Source: Manis javanica (Eukaryota; Chordata; Mammalia; Pholidota; Manidae). Taken from it: a stretch of 64,000 bases of DNA. Location of the stretch: contig NC_133157.1 in assembly GCF_040802235.1 (NCBI RefSeq), forward strand, positions 22,647,501-22,711,500. The letters run 5' to 3'. How positions within the stretch are numbered: the stretch's first letter is position 1; the number at the start of each line of letters is the position of its first letter. This document shows, piece after piece, positions 32,776-45,940 of this stretch. Under the pieces are notes generated by a model. That model did no database searches. It saw only the letters and a program-made list of their open reading frames with translations, and had not been told where the DNA came from. The translations under genes were made by a program, and so were the position numbers.

Positions 32776-34165
32776 AGGCTCACGCAAGAGGGGCCCCTGC
32801 TCTGGTTTCCCCCAGATCTACAGGGTCGTGTGCTGGTATGCTTTGTCTATACTTTTCCCTGCTGGGCGAACAATTCATGGGACCAAAGAGACCTGCCCTT
32901 TAGAACCCTGCTTCCCATCTAGGCCACACTACAGGGGCCAGAACCCTGAAATTCCCTGTCTAAACAAGCTTGAACCTACTTCTGGGGTCTTTGGGGGCTG
33001 CTCCCCAGATGCACTCTCTTGCTGATGTACTACACAGCATCTCTGAAGCCTGCTGGGGCCCAGGGCAGCTGCTGGGGAGAGGAGGATAGGTTTGGAGGTG
33101 AACAGGGCAGAGACATCTGGTTTTCACACAGACGTGTCCTTTCGGTGACTTGGGACAGAGGGTTGAGAAGTGAAGGGGCAGTACTCCCTGCCTCGCCACC
33201 TTTCAGCTCAGAACACTGATTCCTAGAACACTAAGAGTTCTAAATTCGAACTTGGGCTCCCAGGTCATTATGAAAATATTTGTCAATTTAGGAAGTTAGC
33301 CCATACTGCATCTGACAGCTTCGTGGCTTGATTTGAACTTGAAAATGTTGAAGCATGTGGCATGCGGTACGTGGACCTTCACTGTACTCTAACTCAGGCC
33401 CTGCAAATGTCACGGCAGGCCTGGGGAAAACAACACTAACATTTAGGTGGCTGTGAGGAATAGATGCAAAAAATTCTGAGTGCATAGTAGGAGCTTAAAA
33501 AGATTATTCTCATTTCCTTCCATCAATGTCACTTAAAAATGCAGTTGCAAAAGAGAATCCTTCTCTTGGCAGGCCACCACTTTCCCTCCTTTTGGTTCTA
33601 GGGTGTAACTTCATGCTTTGTTGACAAACTCAGGCCTTTCCACTGAGACGATGATCCATGTTTGAGAGCTGAGCCCAGATGCCTGTTAGCTGTGGCGGGA
33701 AAGTGGCTCTTATGCCAACCAGGAAGGCTGTGGCCCCTTCTGAATGTCCCTGGGGCAAGGCAGCCATCAGTGGGCGGGGCTTCGGGAACCTAGGCCTCCA
33801 TGTGTCAGGTGATCTGGCAAGACCTGTGCAGAGAGGTGTCTGGGGTGGGACGCAGGGAGGAGGGTACAGCAGCCACTCTGGGGCGTCTCAGAGCGTCTGC
33901 AGAGGTTCCTTGGCCTGAGCTCTGCGAATGGTACCTGGGAAACCAGCCGGGCTTCCTCAAGTGGCGGTGGGGAGGGGAGCGAGGGAGGGGAGCCAGCTGA
34001 TCTGGCACTCAGCACTCACTGTAGGACTCAGAGAAGCCAGACTTCCCAGGTAAACTGGAACCAGCAGAACTGGTTCACTCTGCTTTGTATCTCAAATTTG
34101 CTGCCGTGTAATCTACTTTGTGCTTTGAAAGTACCCATTTATTGTCTGCTTTTAAACAGTAGGTA
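32775..34165. other. Intergenic sequence, little recognised
   Basis: GGCTGTGAGGAATAGATGCA with CATAGTAGGAGCTTAAAAAG at about 33450-33502 may be a MIR tail. A GC-rich stretch at 33670-34010 has GGGCGGGGC at 33772-33780 but too few CpGs to be a clear island. No gene is supported. Confidence 0.4.
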
Positions 34166-34380
34166 GGAGTCAGAAAATGGCACTGGGTGAAGGAGGACAC
34201 AGCGGGCAGAGGAACAGTATGTGCAAAGGCATGGAAGGCGCAGAAGAGGTGCTGCGCCAAAGGCCAGTGAAAGATGAAACAGAGTGGTGGGGTATGGAAA
34301 CAGAAGAGCTGGAGAGGTAATCAGACCGTATTGAAATGGCCTCCAAGCATTCTGATGTGGCTTCATGGATCAAAGAGAAA
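34165..34380 (-). repeat. L2-type LINE remnant
   Basis: GGCAGAGGAACAGTATGTGC followed by AAAGGCATGGAAGG and a purine-rich continuation is the reverse complement of a characteristic L2 3' stretch. Confidence 0.65.
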
Positions 34381-36045
34381 AATGTACTTAAGGTTATATA
34401 ATATGATTTCCTTCTCATTAGAGAACTCTCATTTCCTATAAACCTTAGGACATTTTTTCATATTGGTTACTACATGTCAAGGCATGTTTAACCCATCTAT
34501 CGGTTGCACATCTTGCTAGCTGAATTTTGAATCTATCATCTATCTCTCTCTATTTTTTTAAATCACCATAAATAGAAATTTATTTAGAAACAAAGAAAAT
34601 GGATTTTTCAGCTACTGAGACATTCATCAAGATAAGTCTGGTGTCCCACTTGGTCCCTGAAAATCACTGTTTAAAGACATTCCTGGAGCCTCAAGACATT
34701 GAAAAAATGTTTACAAGTATTTTCAGTGTATTCAAATACTAAAGAGGGCTGTAACTCAGATACAAGATCAATTTTGCTGTCTGTAGTAGCATTATTGCAT
34801 ACTGAAAGATCAAGAAATGTGGGCTCATATTGAGACAAAGTATAAAAGCCTTTAGATTTGTACCCTGGCAAATTTTATCTGAAGGGCCAGGGGTTAGAGA
34901 GGCAATAAATCCACCTCCCTACCCATGCTGCCCCTTTATTTATTTTAACTCTATTTTGCCCCTCCTGTTAAACCCAGATTGGCTCATTTTGATGATAAAA
35001 CACTAGTTCTTTATACTATTATTGGTATAAATGCAACAGTGTTTATTTGCCAAATCCCCGAGAGGCAAAGATCTAATTAGTTTATTATGGCTTCTCTTGG
35101 AAAAAAGTCAAACCTTTCAGATGGAAAACTTGGGTCGATATCATCAGTGGGTTTTGCAACAGAGAGGCTGGCCGGTTTGCTCCAGACAGAGCAGATGGTC
35201 TCTGCTCCGCACTTCCTGAGGTTCCTGCAAGCAGGGAGGCAGGCTGGGCATGCGGAAGAGGGAGCAGTTCTGTCTGATGATGTGAAGCAGAAGAGTGGGC
35301 AGCTTCCACCAGGCTGATGCCCAGTGGCCTCTGCAGTGGGCAGCTGGGTCTGTGCTCCAGACCTGGGACTAGCATAGGGGAGGTGCCCCTGAGGTGGGGC
35401 TGCAGGCCCACATAACATGTCCCTGTACCCCCCAGACAGTGTACCTGAGAAGGGGGGCTCAGCTCTGCTGACTGCTGGGCAAGGCCATTAACGGTAAGGG
35501 GGTTAACGTGCCCCTAGGAGGCCTCCCAGGACAGCCTGGTACTAGTACATGACGGGGGCGGGCAGTTTGGGTTGGTTTGTTTTAAGCTACAACCTTTCCT
35601 GTTTCTCCCAAACTTTAATGGCTTTTGAATCCTGAACTGATCTCACCTTTCAAGCTTCCTCTCCCTTACAGGGACAGGGAAACAAATCGCCAGCTTCACT
35701 GGAATGACAGCTATGGTTACATGGCCAGAAAGGAAAGAAAAGGAGGAACCAGTTAACCCTCCCTCCCTGCAAAGTGAGAGAAAACCTCTGCAATTCTCCA
35801 ACCTGTGAGTGGTGACTTAACAGAGGCAGGCAGCTTTCCTCACGGGACCTTTATTACATGCTTTCTGCTCTTTAGATGGCCAAGTATAAATGCTAAACCA
35901 TCAAGAGATTTCCAAGACGGGCTTTGTGACAGACATCTGTACCCACAGGGTGAACACAGTGTGACCAACATTTGGCAGGGGGGGTGTGGGAAGGGACCAC
36001 AGCTTCCTCCATAGTACTTTCTGCAATAATGGAAACAGTCTACAT
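34380..36045. other. Intergenic sequence, nothing recognised
   Basis: AT-rich to about 35150, then mixed. No repeat family, RNA gene or coding similarity was identified. Confidence 0.4.
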
Positions 36046-36195
36046 CAGTGCTAGGACCGCAGGCGCTAGACACATGTGGCTATTGAGCACAAGAATATGG
36101 TTATGCTGTGCAGGAACTGAATTCTTCATTTTATTTCATTGACTTAAATTAAATTAAAGTAGCCACACCTGGCTGGTTGCTCTCATATTAGCAGA
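36045..36195 (+). repeat. MER20 remnant
   Basis: CATCAGTGCTAGGACCGCAG, then CACATGTGGCTATTGAGCAC, GGAACTGAATTCTTCATTTT and TAAAGTAGCCACACCTGGCT follow the MER20 order. Part of the left half is missing. Confidence 0.85.
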
Positions 36196-38755
36196 GCAGG
36201 GAGTTTGCTGACTTGGAGATGCTAAGAGAGGCAGGGCAGCTTCAATTCCTCCTGGTGTCCCCTTTTTTCTTACTTCCCTGGACATCCAGCTTCTTGTTCA
36301 TCGGTCTCTGGCAGCTCCATTGCCGAGGCCTCTCCTCAATTAACCCGACCTCACTGGCCAAACTTCAGCAAGAAGCAACATTACGCTCTCTGCTTTGAAA
36401 AGACTGAGTGTAGCTTTCTCTGTACAGGATGAGGTTGGCAAGGATCGCTGGAAGCTGAGATATTCCAAACTGCTAATTTGTTAAAATAATTTGGGAAAGT
36501 GCTACTTTAAAACCCTGACATGAATGAAAGTGACGTATCTGAAATTTGTGGGAGGCCAAAGTCCATGGTACTGGAAGTTATATTTGCTAATTGTCTCAGC
36601 AGTTGTTTATCAAATGGTTATGGAATATTTATGTCTCTCTGTCAGAGCCCTTGGCCCAGAAAGACAGGTTCATTTGCTGAGATTTTTCTCCTGTGATCCA
36701 ATCCAAAGATTCAGTCTGATTTGTAATCAACTGGAAATTTGGAATCATAAAATTTGCTTTCCCCCAAAAGGTCCACATGATGTTTTCATGACTCCCTTTG
36801 CAACCTAGGCAAAGGTGTCATGCATAGGCCTTGCTGAAAAGAGAGAGGTAAGTAGGCATAGGGGACAGTATTGCAGCTCAAGCTACAGTCAGTTGGGTCA
36901 GGGCTGGGCATTGACTCCAGAGCAGCCAATTTCATAGGCTGGCCAGTGACCTATGACCTAGCATGAAAGAATGTCCTCCAACCAGATTCCCTTTCTCTGG
37001 ACTCTAAATTGAAGCAGAGAGAATCTCACACTAGAAATGGTGGGTGGGAGATGAGAGGGTAGGAGCCAGTGGCCTAGGTAGGAAACACTCAGCCAGATGT
37101 GATTTTGCACAAATGGGGTAGAGCATTGGGATCTGTGTTTTTAAGATTCCTCTGGTGATTCAAAGGATTATCCACTATTTTAGTTCCATATGTACTTAGT
37201 CACCTCCAACAGGACACTTACCCCACACCTCATATCTCCCGTTTGAAACTTTTAACATAGAATACAGCCAGTATTTTGCCCTTGTTGGTAGTACTTCAGT
37301 GCAAGGCTTTCTATTTAGTGTTTGCTCAGGATAAATTTGTACTAGTGGGATTACTTGTCAAGGAGATAATCATCTTAGCGGTTCTTGCTACATATTGCCT
37401 TCCAACAGGGTGTGTAAATTTATAGTGTCATTGATTAACTGACTATATCAGTTTCACCACAGCCTTGCCAGCACTGGGAATACTATTTGGCATTTCCCCC
37501 CTACTCCCCAAATTTTTTTAGTGAATGTCAGAAAGTGCCAGAAGTCTGCTTTAATTTGCATTATCTTTGGCTACAGTTAAGATGGCACTGATATCATGTT
37601 TCCATTGGTGTATTTACTATCTGTGTTTTCTCTTCTCCCTGAGTCTGCAAAAGTAATGTCTCCTAGACACCCCCTTCTCCTATTATTAAATCTTTTCCCC
37701 TCTATATTCAAAAAACACAACACAGCTTTTAACATCTGCAGTGGCAGCATTCCAAAGTCCCACCCATCAGAAAAGCATCTTTTTTCCATTTTAGTAAAAC
37801 CTCTATTGTCATATTTTCCAACAGTGTTTGCACACAGTGACTGACACACATACTTGTCTAGTAACCATGACACTTTGATATGTGGCCAAAGTGTTCAGTG
37901 GTCATATGAAGATAAGATAACTGGATTAAATAAAATTAAACCAATTTCTTAACTGCAGGATTTTTCAAAGCCTTCAACACTCCTTTAACAAATGCGTGGT
38001 GAACCTCTAAGAGAAGAATGTAAGAGACAGCTTTTCCAAACCTCTTTTGCCTGCCATGGAATCCTCGTTTGCTGAAACATACTGAAAGAATGGTGTCCTG
38101 AAGAAGTTTGGAGAAACCTCTGCTCTGGCACAGAGGTCACGCCCACACGAGACACAGTATGCCAACTGAGCGGAGGAAAAAAAACATCGTCTCCCACACA
38201 TACTCCACGTCAGACACGAATACTCAGTGACAAAACACAGTCATATCCTAAGGAATAATTTAAGTAATATATCTGGAAAGTCAGTAAGGATGTTGGAAAG
38301 ACATTTTGTGGTGTGAAAAGGAGAGCTCAACAGGGTATGTGGAAAAGGATCCCATTTTGCTTAGAAAAAAAATGTGTATCTTATTGATTACTCATCACCT
38401 CCATTCCTACCACGATGAGAATTATAAGTTTCTGATGGCAAGACTGTCAAATCATCAAGACCATTCTGAGCATGCTTAAAATTTCAGGATGTGTTTATAT
38501 TAACAGACTATGTTTTGATTGCACTGTCCTGTTATGTTTTATTTTTTATTTTAAAATGTGTATATTTTTTTGTTTTACCTACAGAATGCTGCTTACTTCA
38601 TAATAACAATTATGAAATAAACATTTTTATTAAACTTGCCACTCTGTTAGATATTGCCTGAGAAGGTTTTCATAATGAGTACATATTAGTTTTATAATCA
38701 AGGGGAGAAATAAAACTATTTGTATTTTGGAGAAAAAAAAGAAGCAATAAGGGAA
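36195..38755. other. Intergenic sequence, few signals
   Basis: GATCTGTGTTTTTAAGATTC with CTCTGGTGATTC at 37131-37161 could be a MER5-type scrap. 37270-37620 has an antisense LINE flavour (GGCTTTCTATTTAGTGTTTG, CCAGCACTGGGAATACTA, GTCTGCTTTAATTTGCATTA). No gene or RNA is supported. Confidence 0.4.
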
Positions 38756-38912
38756 AACAACATTTGAGCATCTACTGTACCTGATGCACTTTAACTATCT
38801 GATATATTTAATCCTCCCAGTTATTATTTCCATTTTATAGATAGGGAAACTAAGGCACAAAACACTTAACTGACTTGCCCATACTTGATCATACTATATG
38901 TAGTAGAGTAGG
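38755..38912 (-). repeat. MIR SINE remnant
   Basis: Antisense MIR: TTGAGCATCTACTGTACCTG, TATTTAATCCTCCCAG, CCATTTTATAGATAGGGAAA, TTAACTGACTTGCCCATACT. Confidence 0.82.
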
Positions 38913-38914
38913 GG

Positions 38915-40068
38915 CTTTTTTTTTAAATTGTGGTAAAATATACATAACATAAAATTTACCATTTAACCATTTTTAAGAATTCAGTTCAGTGGCATTCAGT
39001 GTATTCACACTGAATGTTGTGCAACCATCACCACTATCCATTTCCAGAAATTTTTATCATCTCATACTGAAATTCTATATCTATGAAACACTAATTCCCC
39101 CATCCCTCCATCTCTCTGGCCTTGGTATCCTCCATTCTACTTTCTGTATCTATGAATTTGCCTACTCTATGCATGTCATCTGAGTGGAATCATAAAATAT
39201 TTGTCCTTTTTTGTCTGGCCTATTTTAGTTAACATAATATTTTCAAGGGTTATTCATGCTGTAGCATGTATCAGCACTTCACTCCATTTTATAGCTAAAA
39301 AATATTCCATTGTATAGATATACCACATTTTATTTATCCATTTATTTGTTGATGGACTTTTGACTTGTTTTTACCTTTTGGCTGATGTGAATAATGTTGC
39401 TGTGACCATTAGTATCCAATGATCTGGCTGAATCCCTGCTTTCAATTATTTTGGATGTATAGACCAAGAGAGGACTTGCTGGGTCATAAGGTAGTTCTAT
39501 GTTTAACTTTATGAGGAATCACTTAGCTTTTATCCATAGTATCCATGCCATTTTTCATTCCCTACCAGCAATGCACCCTTGCCAAATTTTCCACATCCTC
39601 ATCAACAACATTTATTTTCTGTTTTGTGTTGTTTCATAATAGCCATCCTAATGGGTGTGAAGTGGGACCTCCTTGTGATTTTGATTTGCATTTCCTTACA
39701 GTGATGTTGAACATCTTGCCATGTGCTTAGCAGCTGTTTATGTATCTTAGAAGAAATGTCTTTTCAAATCCTTTGCCTTGTTTGAACTGGGTTGTATTGT
39801 AGAATTTTAGGTGTCCTTTATTTATTCTGACTCTTAATCCCTTATCAGAGAAATGATTCGCAAATATTTTCTCCCAATCTGTGGGTTATCTTTTCACTCC
39901 CTTTATAGTATCCTTTGATGCAGCATTTTTTCATTTTGATGTAGTCTAATTTATCTTTTTTTTTCTCTTTTTTGGCTGTGCTTTTGATATCATAGCCAAG
40001 AATCTCTCTCAATTCCAATATCATGAAGATTTTTTCCTATGTGTCCTTCTAGGAAAACATCTTTGTCA
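38915..40068 (-). repeat. Antisense L1, left part
   Basis: Runs from the L1 3' UTR (GTGGTAAAATATACATAACA) back through ORF2 (AAAATATTCCATTGTATAGA, GACCAAGAGAGGACTTGCTG, CAATGCACCCTTGCCAAATT) to GGAAAACATCTTTGTCA. It resumes after an insertion at about 40441. About 1.4 kb in total, the longest antisense L1 piece here. Confidence 0.88.
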
Positions 40069-40440
40069 AATGACACAAGTAATACAGTTTAGTAATGAGT
40101 CTGATGTCCTTTATTTAAGGGGAAACAATCACGCACCTGGGCCAGCACAGTGCCTCACAAGCGACGAAGCACACCCTGAGGGACCCGGGCAAGAGCGAGT
40201 TCTACAGAGTCAGACGGTGCAACACGGAAACGGCGTGATTCGCCAGAGGCCAGGAATTTCCTTATGAGGCCAGCAGGCCCTATTTCCTAGGGTAAGGTAA
40301 GCTAGATAAGGCTGAGTCAGAGGACTGTGATTGGTATATGTGAGGCAGTTCCCACAAGCGCAGGCTGACATGAGTGTAGATTTGTGACGTGGGCCAGGTC
40401 CCTGAGGCGGCCTCCAGTTTGCAGGTTCCAATATACACAC
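40069..40440 (-). mobile_element. Solo LTR-like insertion, antisense
   Basis: CATCTTTGTCA occurs on both sides of this 372-bp block (40058-40068 and 40441-40451). On the - strand it begins near TGTGTATATTGG, carries an AATAAA-containing stretch (TTAAATAAAGGAC, + strand about 40108-40120) close to its far end, and ends ...TTTGACA. These are LTR traits. The duplication is longer than the 4-6 bp usual for LTR elements, so part of the match may be chance or the class may be wrong. Confidence 0.6.
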
Positions 40441-40650
40441 CATCTTTGTCAGTTTTCTACATTTAAAGTTTACAGTTCATTTTTACATTTAGTAAAATTG
40501 GTCCATTTTGAGCTCATTTTTGTACACAGTGTAATATAAGGGTCGGACTTCACTCCTTTGCATGTGGCTACCCAGTTTTCTCAGCACCATTTATTGGAAA
40601 CACCATCCTTTCCTACTTGAATGACCTTAGCGCCCTTGTTGGAGGAGTCT
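40441..40650 (-). repeat. Antisense L1, right part
   Basis: Continues the L1 broken at 40068: ATCTTTGTCAGTTTTCTACA, AGCTCATTTTTGTACACAGT, GGCTACCCAGTTTTCTCAGC, ACCATTTATTGGAAACACCA. Confidence 0.85.
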
Positions 40651-41480
40651 GGAATCCAGCTCTGTGGGACCATCAGCGACAAGGCTCTTTTGTAGCTGAG
40701 TGTGTGCCCAGCTTTCCCTGAAGCAGTCTCTCTTTCTCTCCCAGACCCAGAAGGGCTGTCAGAGGCCAGGCCTGGAGAACTCCTGACATACCTCCCAGGG
40801 GGTGCTTGGAGGCCTTGGGCCCCGCCCCAGGGCAGCCCTACTAGAGACAGGCTGCTCCCTCTGGGTGCTGGCCACACCGGCTGACCTGGCCAGGCTCCGA
40901 ACTGCCCAGACCGGTTTGCAGGGTTTCTGTTCACTGGGAGCTGGTTTCCCTGGCCACGTGATAGCTCTCTCTCTTTCTGGCTGTATTTTTCCTCATACTC
41001 CCCACTTCTCTCGCTTTTTTCTTCTCTCCCAGTCCCTGTTTGGCCTGTGTGGTCCCTGCCAACCCTCAGGCCAAAGGCCCCGGGCTGCTGACATCACTTC
41101 CACTCCCCTGCCCAAGGTGTGGGGTGCCTTTCCTCTCCTGGCCCCCTGCCAGGCCAGCCAGGCTCTGACCCAGGTTTCTATTTTTTTAATGGATATAAAA
41201 TTATGAATAATTACATGAAGAGAAGTGCTAACAATAACCCTTCACATGTGTTGGGTAGTTAGTTACCAGACATACTTGAGATACTGCATGTCATTGATTC
41301 CTTACAACAGACCGCTTTACCTCTTCAACATCTCTCAGTTCTCTTCACACTAGTCACACTGCCATCATCCACACCTGCTGATGATTGATAGTCTTAGCAC
41401 AGAGAGGCTGCCCAAGGCAAGCAGCAGGAGGAGATGCATGTACGTATGGTGCTGTAAGAAGACAGAGAAGGGAAACACAC
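40650..41480. other. Intergenic sequence, nothing recognised
   Basis: Pyrimidine-rich and GC-rich around 40690-41180, with open frames of up to 134 codons but no similarity to a known protein. No CpG island. Confidence 0.4.
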
Positions 41481-41770
41481 AGGTCTATCTAAAGACCTTC
41501 AGAAAGGACCTTACAGAGGGGGCCCATCTGGGCTCTACAGGGTGGATAAGAGTTCGTAGGTGGGAAGGTGGGAAATATACTTGAGAAGGATGGATTTGCA
41601 TATGAAGGCTTGAAGGGTGCCTTAGGGTGTCTAAAGAAGGCAGTAATTTAGAATTTAAGACAGGGGGTGAAGTGATGGGCTGCAGCAGCAGGCAGGGCCA
41701 GCCACGGAAGACAAGGCCTCTGAGAGTGAAGGTGAGCCTGGGTTTAAAATTTGTTCAGTCTCCCCAGGAA
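41480..41770 (-). repeat. L2-type LINE remnant
   Basis: A purine-rich tract with GAAAGGACCTTACAGAG, GGAAGGTGGGAAATATAC and AAGTGATGGGCTGCAGCAGC resembles antisense L2 3' sequence. Weak. Confidence 0.35.
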
Positions 41771-42835
41771 ATAAATACAGGCTGGCTAAAAATTTTTATG
41801 TGGAATTTGTCCAGATATGAAACACACATGACCCCAGGTCCCTTTCTAGACTCCTGGGACTTTGACACTTTTCTCAGTGCCCCTTGTTATCAGCCCTGCT
41901 GAAAGATCATAAATAGGGGACCCCTAGGCCCATCTCCTTTTCAAAGGGTCGGTGGCTCTGGGGGCTGGGGAAGGGATGGATTGGAGAGGGCCAGACCCCC
42001 GGCGCGGAGGCTGCTGGTGGTCCAGGGGAGGTAGTGAGTGCGGACAAGGCGATTGAGGAAGAAGGAGGGCTGGAAGTTTCCAGCTGAGGCCGCCTTAATT
42101 CCTGCTCTACTCCCTACACCAGGAAAAGCCTCCCTGCCACTCTGCTCTCTACCGTAAGAAGATGGAATACCAATCTGATTGGTCAGATTGCATGGTGACA
42201 GTTAGGTCAAGTTTACTTGTGCTTGGGGGTCACGGAACATAAAAAATAATGACACACAAGAATATGATTGTCCCTTCTTCTCACCCACACCTAACTACCA
42301 TGGCCACTGTGTCCCTAGTCACCTACTGACCAGGAGGAGGAAACATCCCCCAACAAAGGGGGTGCTTAGGGAGAAGGAGAGAGCCTCCGAGGAGTTCAGA
42401 CTGGGCCCTCGGATCTATCCCAGCCTTATCGGAGTGCTCTGGGTGGTGCGCAGGCCCAGCAGAAACAAAGCACAGCTTGTATCCCCTGCCACAGCCCTTG
42501 GTGCCTGCTTCCCCTGGGAATCTCTGGGTAGCCAGAGGCGTGGCAGGCAGGATGGGCCTGCAGCAGCTCCTGTCTTAATATCATCAGAACCCCTGCCTTT
42601 AGTTCTCATAGCTCCTCCAAAAGGGAGAAAAGAGCTAGGGAAGAGGCTGAGACAGGAGGGATGAAAGAGAGGGTGGGGTCCTGAAGGTCAGAAACTGGCT
42701 CTGGGGAGTAAAGAAAGGGGCCTCCTCCCAGTGAGTCAGTGAGGGCGGGAGCTGGCGTCGATGCAGGGAAGGGCCAGGTTTCAGTGTAGAGAGGGCACTG
42801 AGGGAAGGAGGAGGCCCAACCAATTCTGTGGGATC
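41770..42835. other. Intergenic sequence, nothing recognised
   Basis: GC-rich and purine-rich in places (41940-42080, 42640-42820). No feature is supported. Confidence 0.4.
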
Positions 42836-43015
42836 CAGGGGTTCCAATCCTAGAGGGAGCTTACCAGCTACGTAACTTCAGAGAAGTCCCACAACCCTCT
42901 ATGGGCCCCCATTTCCTCTGCTGCAAACAGGATAGAGCACCTCACAGCCAGGGTTGCTATGCAGAGCAATTAAGAGCAGTCCTGTTCGTGACTGTACTTA
43001 ATAAACCATAAACCT
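42835..43015 (+). repeat. MIR SINE remnant
   Basis: GGTTCCAATCCTAGAGGG, TACCAGCTACGTAACTTCAG, CCATTTCCTCTGCTGCAAAC, GGTTGCTATGCAGAGCAATT follow sense MIR. Confidence 0.8.
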
Positions 43016-44118
43016 CTGCACACCATAAAGAAGTGTTATCCTTTTTACTGTTCCCTTGGGAATGAAAAGCAGGGTGCCTCTGATAAGCATTTGTCAATTC
43101 TCAGCTCCACCCAGCCTTCCCTTTAGCTTCAGAAAATGCCATTTACTCCATTTACTCCTTCCCCGCAGACACCCTTTATGTGTTTGTTCTCTGATATTCC
43201 CTCATTCTTCGGTCTCTCCCTTTCTACAGGCTTCTTCCTCTTTTATTCTCCTTTCATGTATTGGCTTCTCCAATACTAAAATAAGAACCATACCCTACCA
43301 AATCCTTCACCCCTTCTAGCTACTGCCCTCATCCCTCCTTTTTCCAGGTTCATATTTTCACAGGATTTTGCAGTTTATAAACTTTTTTTCCTTTTTGCAT
43401 CAGTTAGCTGTTTTGCCATAACAACACAAAACTTTGAGGTTAGTAATACTCGCCCATTTTACAGGTGAGAAAAGTGAGAGTCTCAAACTTCAGCAGAAGT
43501 CACGTTCTTTTCCTTTGATTCCTCACTGCCTCCCTTTGATGGTAGGCTTTTAAAATGAGTGCCCAGGAACTATTATCTCCTTTTCCCTGCTTCCATTTCT
43601 TTTAAACCCATCCATCCATCCACTGCCTCCAACACTACTCTTGTCAAGGTAGCAAGGGCCGCTAGCTTGTCCTCAGCTAGCCCGTGTCAGAGGCCCGTCA
43701 CAGACCTCATTCTTCTTAAACCTTCACTGGCACGCATCTGACTCTACCCACTACCTTCTCTTTCTTTGAATTTTCTCCCCTTGGCTTGAACTAGGGTTTG
43801 TAGCCCACAACAGAGAAGGAGGTGATGGGGAAGGTTCCTTTTGTGTGTCTGCCTTTTGTGCTCAGGTTGTGCAATGTCATGGGTGAGTTGTGGGACCCTC
43901 ACTTTGGAATCCTGCTTCCACAGTGTGCTCTGAGCTATGGCAGGATTTCACAAGCACATTCCATCACCACCAACAGCCCCAGCTGCCTAGGGCTTCCCCA
44001 AAAGAACCATTTACCTTGGTTCTGACCAACTTGAGAAAACATGGGTTTTTTATTTTATGACAAATAATCAGGGACTGGGGACATGAACCCAACTCAAAGA
44101 AATGGGGTGCAGTGATGT
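43015..44118. other. Intergenic sequence, minor remnants
   Basis: A short antisense MIR scrap (CGCCCATTTTACAGGTGAGA) is at 43451-43470, and a CCAT microsatellite scrap at 43608-43622. Otherwise pyrimidine-rich and unassigned. Confidence 0.45.
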
Positions 44119-44315
44119 CTAGTTCTGTGTTGTCCAGTATGATGACCATTAATCATATGTAGCTATTTAAATTTAAATAGAATTAAATATTATTAGTTCC
44201 TTAGTCACACCAGCCACCTTGCAAGTGCTCAAAATTCACATGTGGCCAGCGGCTGCCATGTTGCACAGATGTAAATGTTTCCATCATTACAGAAAATTCT
44301 ATAGGATAGCACTGA
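44118..44315 (-). repeat. MER20 remnant
   Basis: Reverse complement of MER20: GTTCTGTGTTGTCCAGTATG, TAGCTATTTAAATTTAAATA, TCACATGTGGCCAGCGGCTG, AATTCTATAGGATAGCACTG. Nearly full length. Confidence 0.88.
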
Positions 44316-45940
44316 TTTTAGACCACTGGATTGAAAAGAATAAAAGGTAGCAACTGGCTAAGAGAGAGAGACAGCCAAGTTCATCAGAGCCACCTGTGTT
44401 TCCCCAAAGTGGGATGCACATCCTTCAGGAAAGAAATGAGTCCTCACGTAGGAAACCCATGCTAGGGCTGGCACTGGGAAATGGGGAGCACTCCTGTTTC
44501 TTTCCAGAGATTGATCTCTTGAGTCTAGATAGAGGGCTGGAGAGTAGATATTTGGAATAGAGATCTGGGAATTAGATATTGAGGAAGAAGTCAGAAATAT
44601 GATCTGGAGCAGGGGGAAAGAATTGGCTAAAAATATAAATTTGGGACTCAGTTGTAGTCACCAGAAGGTTCTTTTGTCATTGTCAATTCTGCATCTAAAA
44701 GTTTAGATGACTTATTAACTCTCCATTTATTTCTATACAATTCAGTGATGAGTATTGATTTAATTATCTGCTTGGAAATGAGACCTTAAAGAATGAACAA
44801 AACCTATTCAAAATAATGTTTATGCCCTGTGCTTGGGAGAGAGAACAAGTGAAGCAAAGGAAAAATCTGAGGCCTAGAAAATGTTCATTCTAACATGACT
44901 TACTTCTTAAGTTGTAAATTTCAGAGGGTAGCTTCAGGCACAGCTGGATCCAGGTAGTCAAAATTAAACTACCATAAATCTATGTCTCTCCATCTGTTGA
45001 CTCTGTTTCCCTTTGTGTTGGTAGCATCCTCAGGCTTTCTCCACATGGTGTTAAGGTGGGCTCACAGCAAGCACTTCCAGGCTTAACACTGCTGGTTCCC
45101 AGTAATTTCAATAAGAATGCCAGGACTGACCTTCATTGGCCTGACATGGGTTACTGCTCATCCTTGAACCAGTTAATAGGTCCCAGGAAATGCAATGCTC
45201 TGACTAGCTAGGCCTGATTATGTGCCATACCTGAGGCAGGGGATAGGGTCAGCTTCACTTAGACCACCAGGCCTCTGAGTAGGTGTGAAATAGTTCTACC
45301 AAGTAACCCAAACTCTGTCACCCAAAGAAGGAATATGGATGCTAGGCTGGCCGAAACACAGCTGCCCACTACAGAATACACAGTCTTTAGTTAATGATAG
45401 CTGTTATTCTTGTGAAACAATAGCAGAAAGGTTAAGCCAAAATTTATTAAACACTTGGAAAGGTAAGGAAGGCTTTGTGGTACATAGGAAGGTCTCAATA
45501 AATGTTCATGGAAAGAAAAATTTACAAGGGAGTAAATAGGAACATACATTATAGTGTAACTTGTTCTATGGGAGTGGGGAAGGGAAGGAGTCCAGTGGAA
45601 TGAGGGTACAATTTTATTGAGCCTAGGAAATAAGCCAGGGACCGAAGGACAGGGATAGATGGCACATTTCTGAAAGGAGTTCCTTCGAGACAGGCCTAAG
45701 AGCTGGTTAATTAACAAGTACAGCTACTCTGGAGGGGGTGCATAAGGAACTCTGCAAGGTCTGCTGATGACAGGAAACTCCACAGTAGTGATGGAAAAGA
45801 CTCTTGAACTTGCAAGGTGGGGAAAGAAGTGGTAGTTAACAAGAAGGCAAGAAGGTGACTTTGGGATCAAATTCTGAATGTTGCCCATGAAACTGAGAAA
45901 GTTAAGCTATTGCTTATGACCAAGAAGAGGACCTGGAATT
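44315..45940. other. Intergenic sequence, nothing certain
   Basis: GGTCTCAATAAATGTTCATG at 45491-45510 may be a MIR tail. Otherwise no repeat, RNA gene or exon is recognised. Confidence 0.4.

Noticed and set aside
33670-34010. Possible small CpG island or promoter
   Set aside because: GC-rich and with one GGGCGGGGC, but CpG dinucleotides are too sparse and no exon lies nearby.
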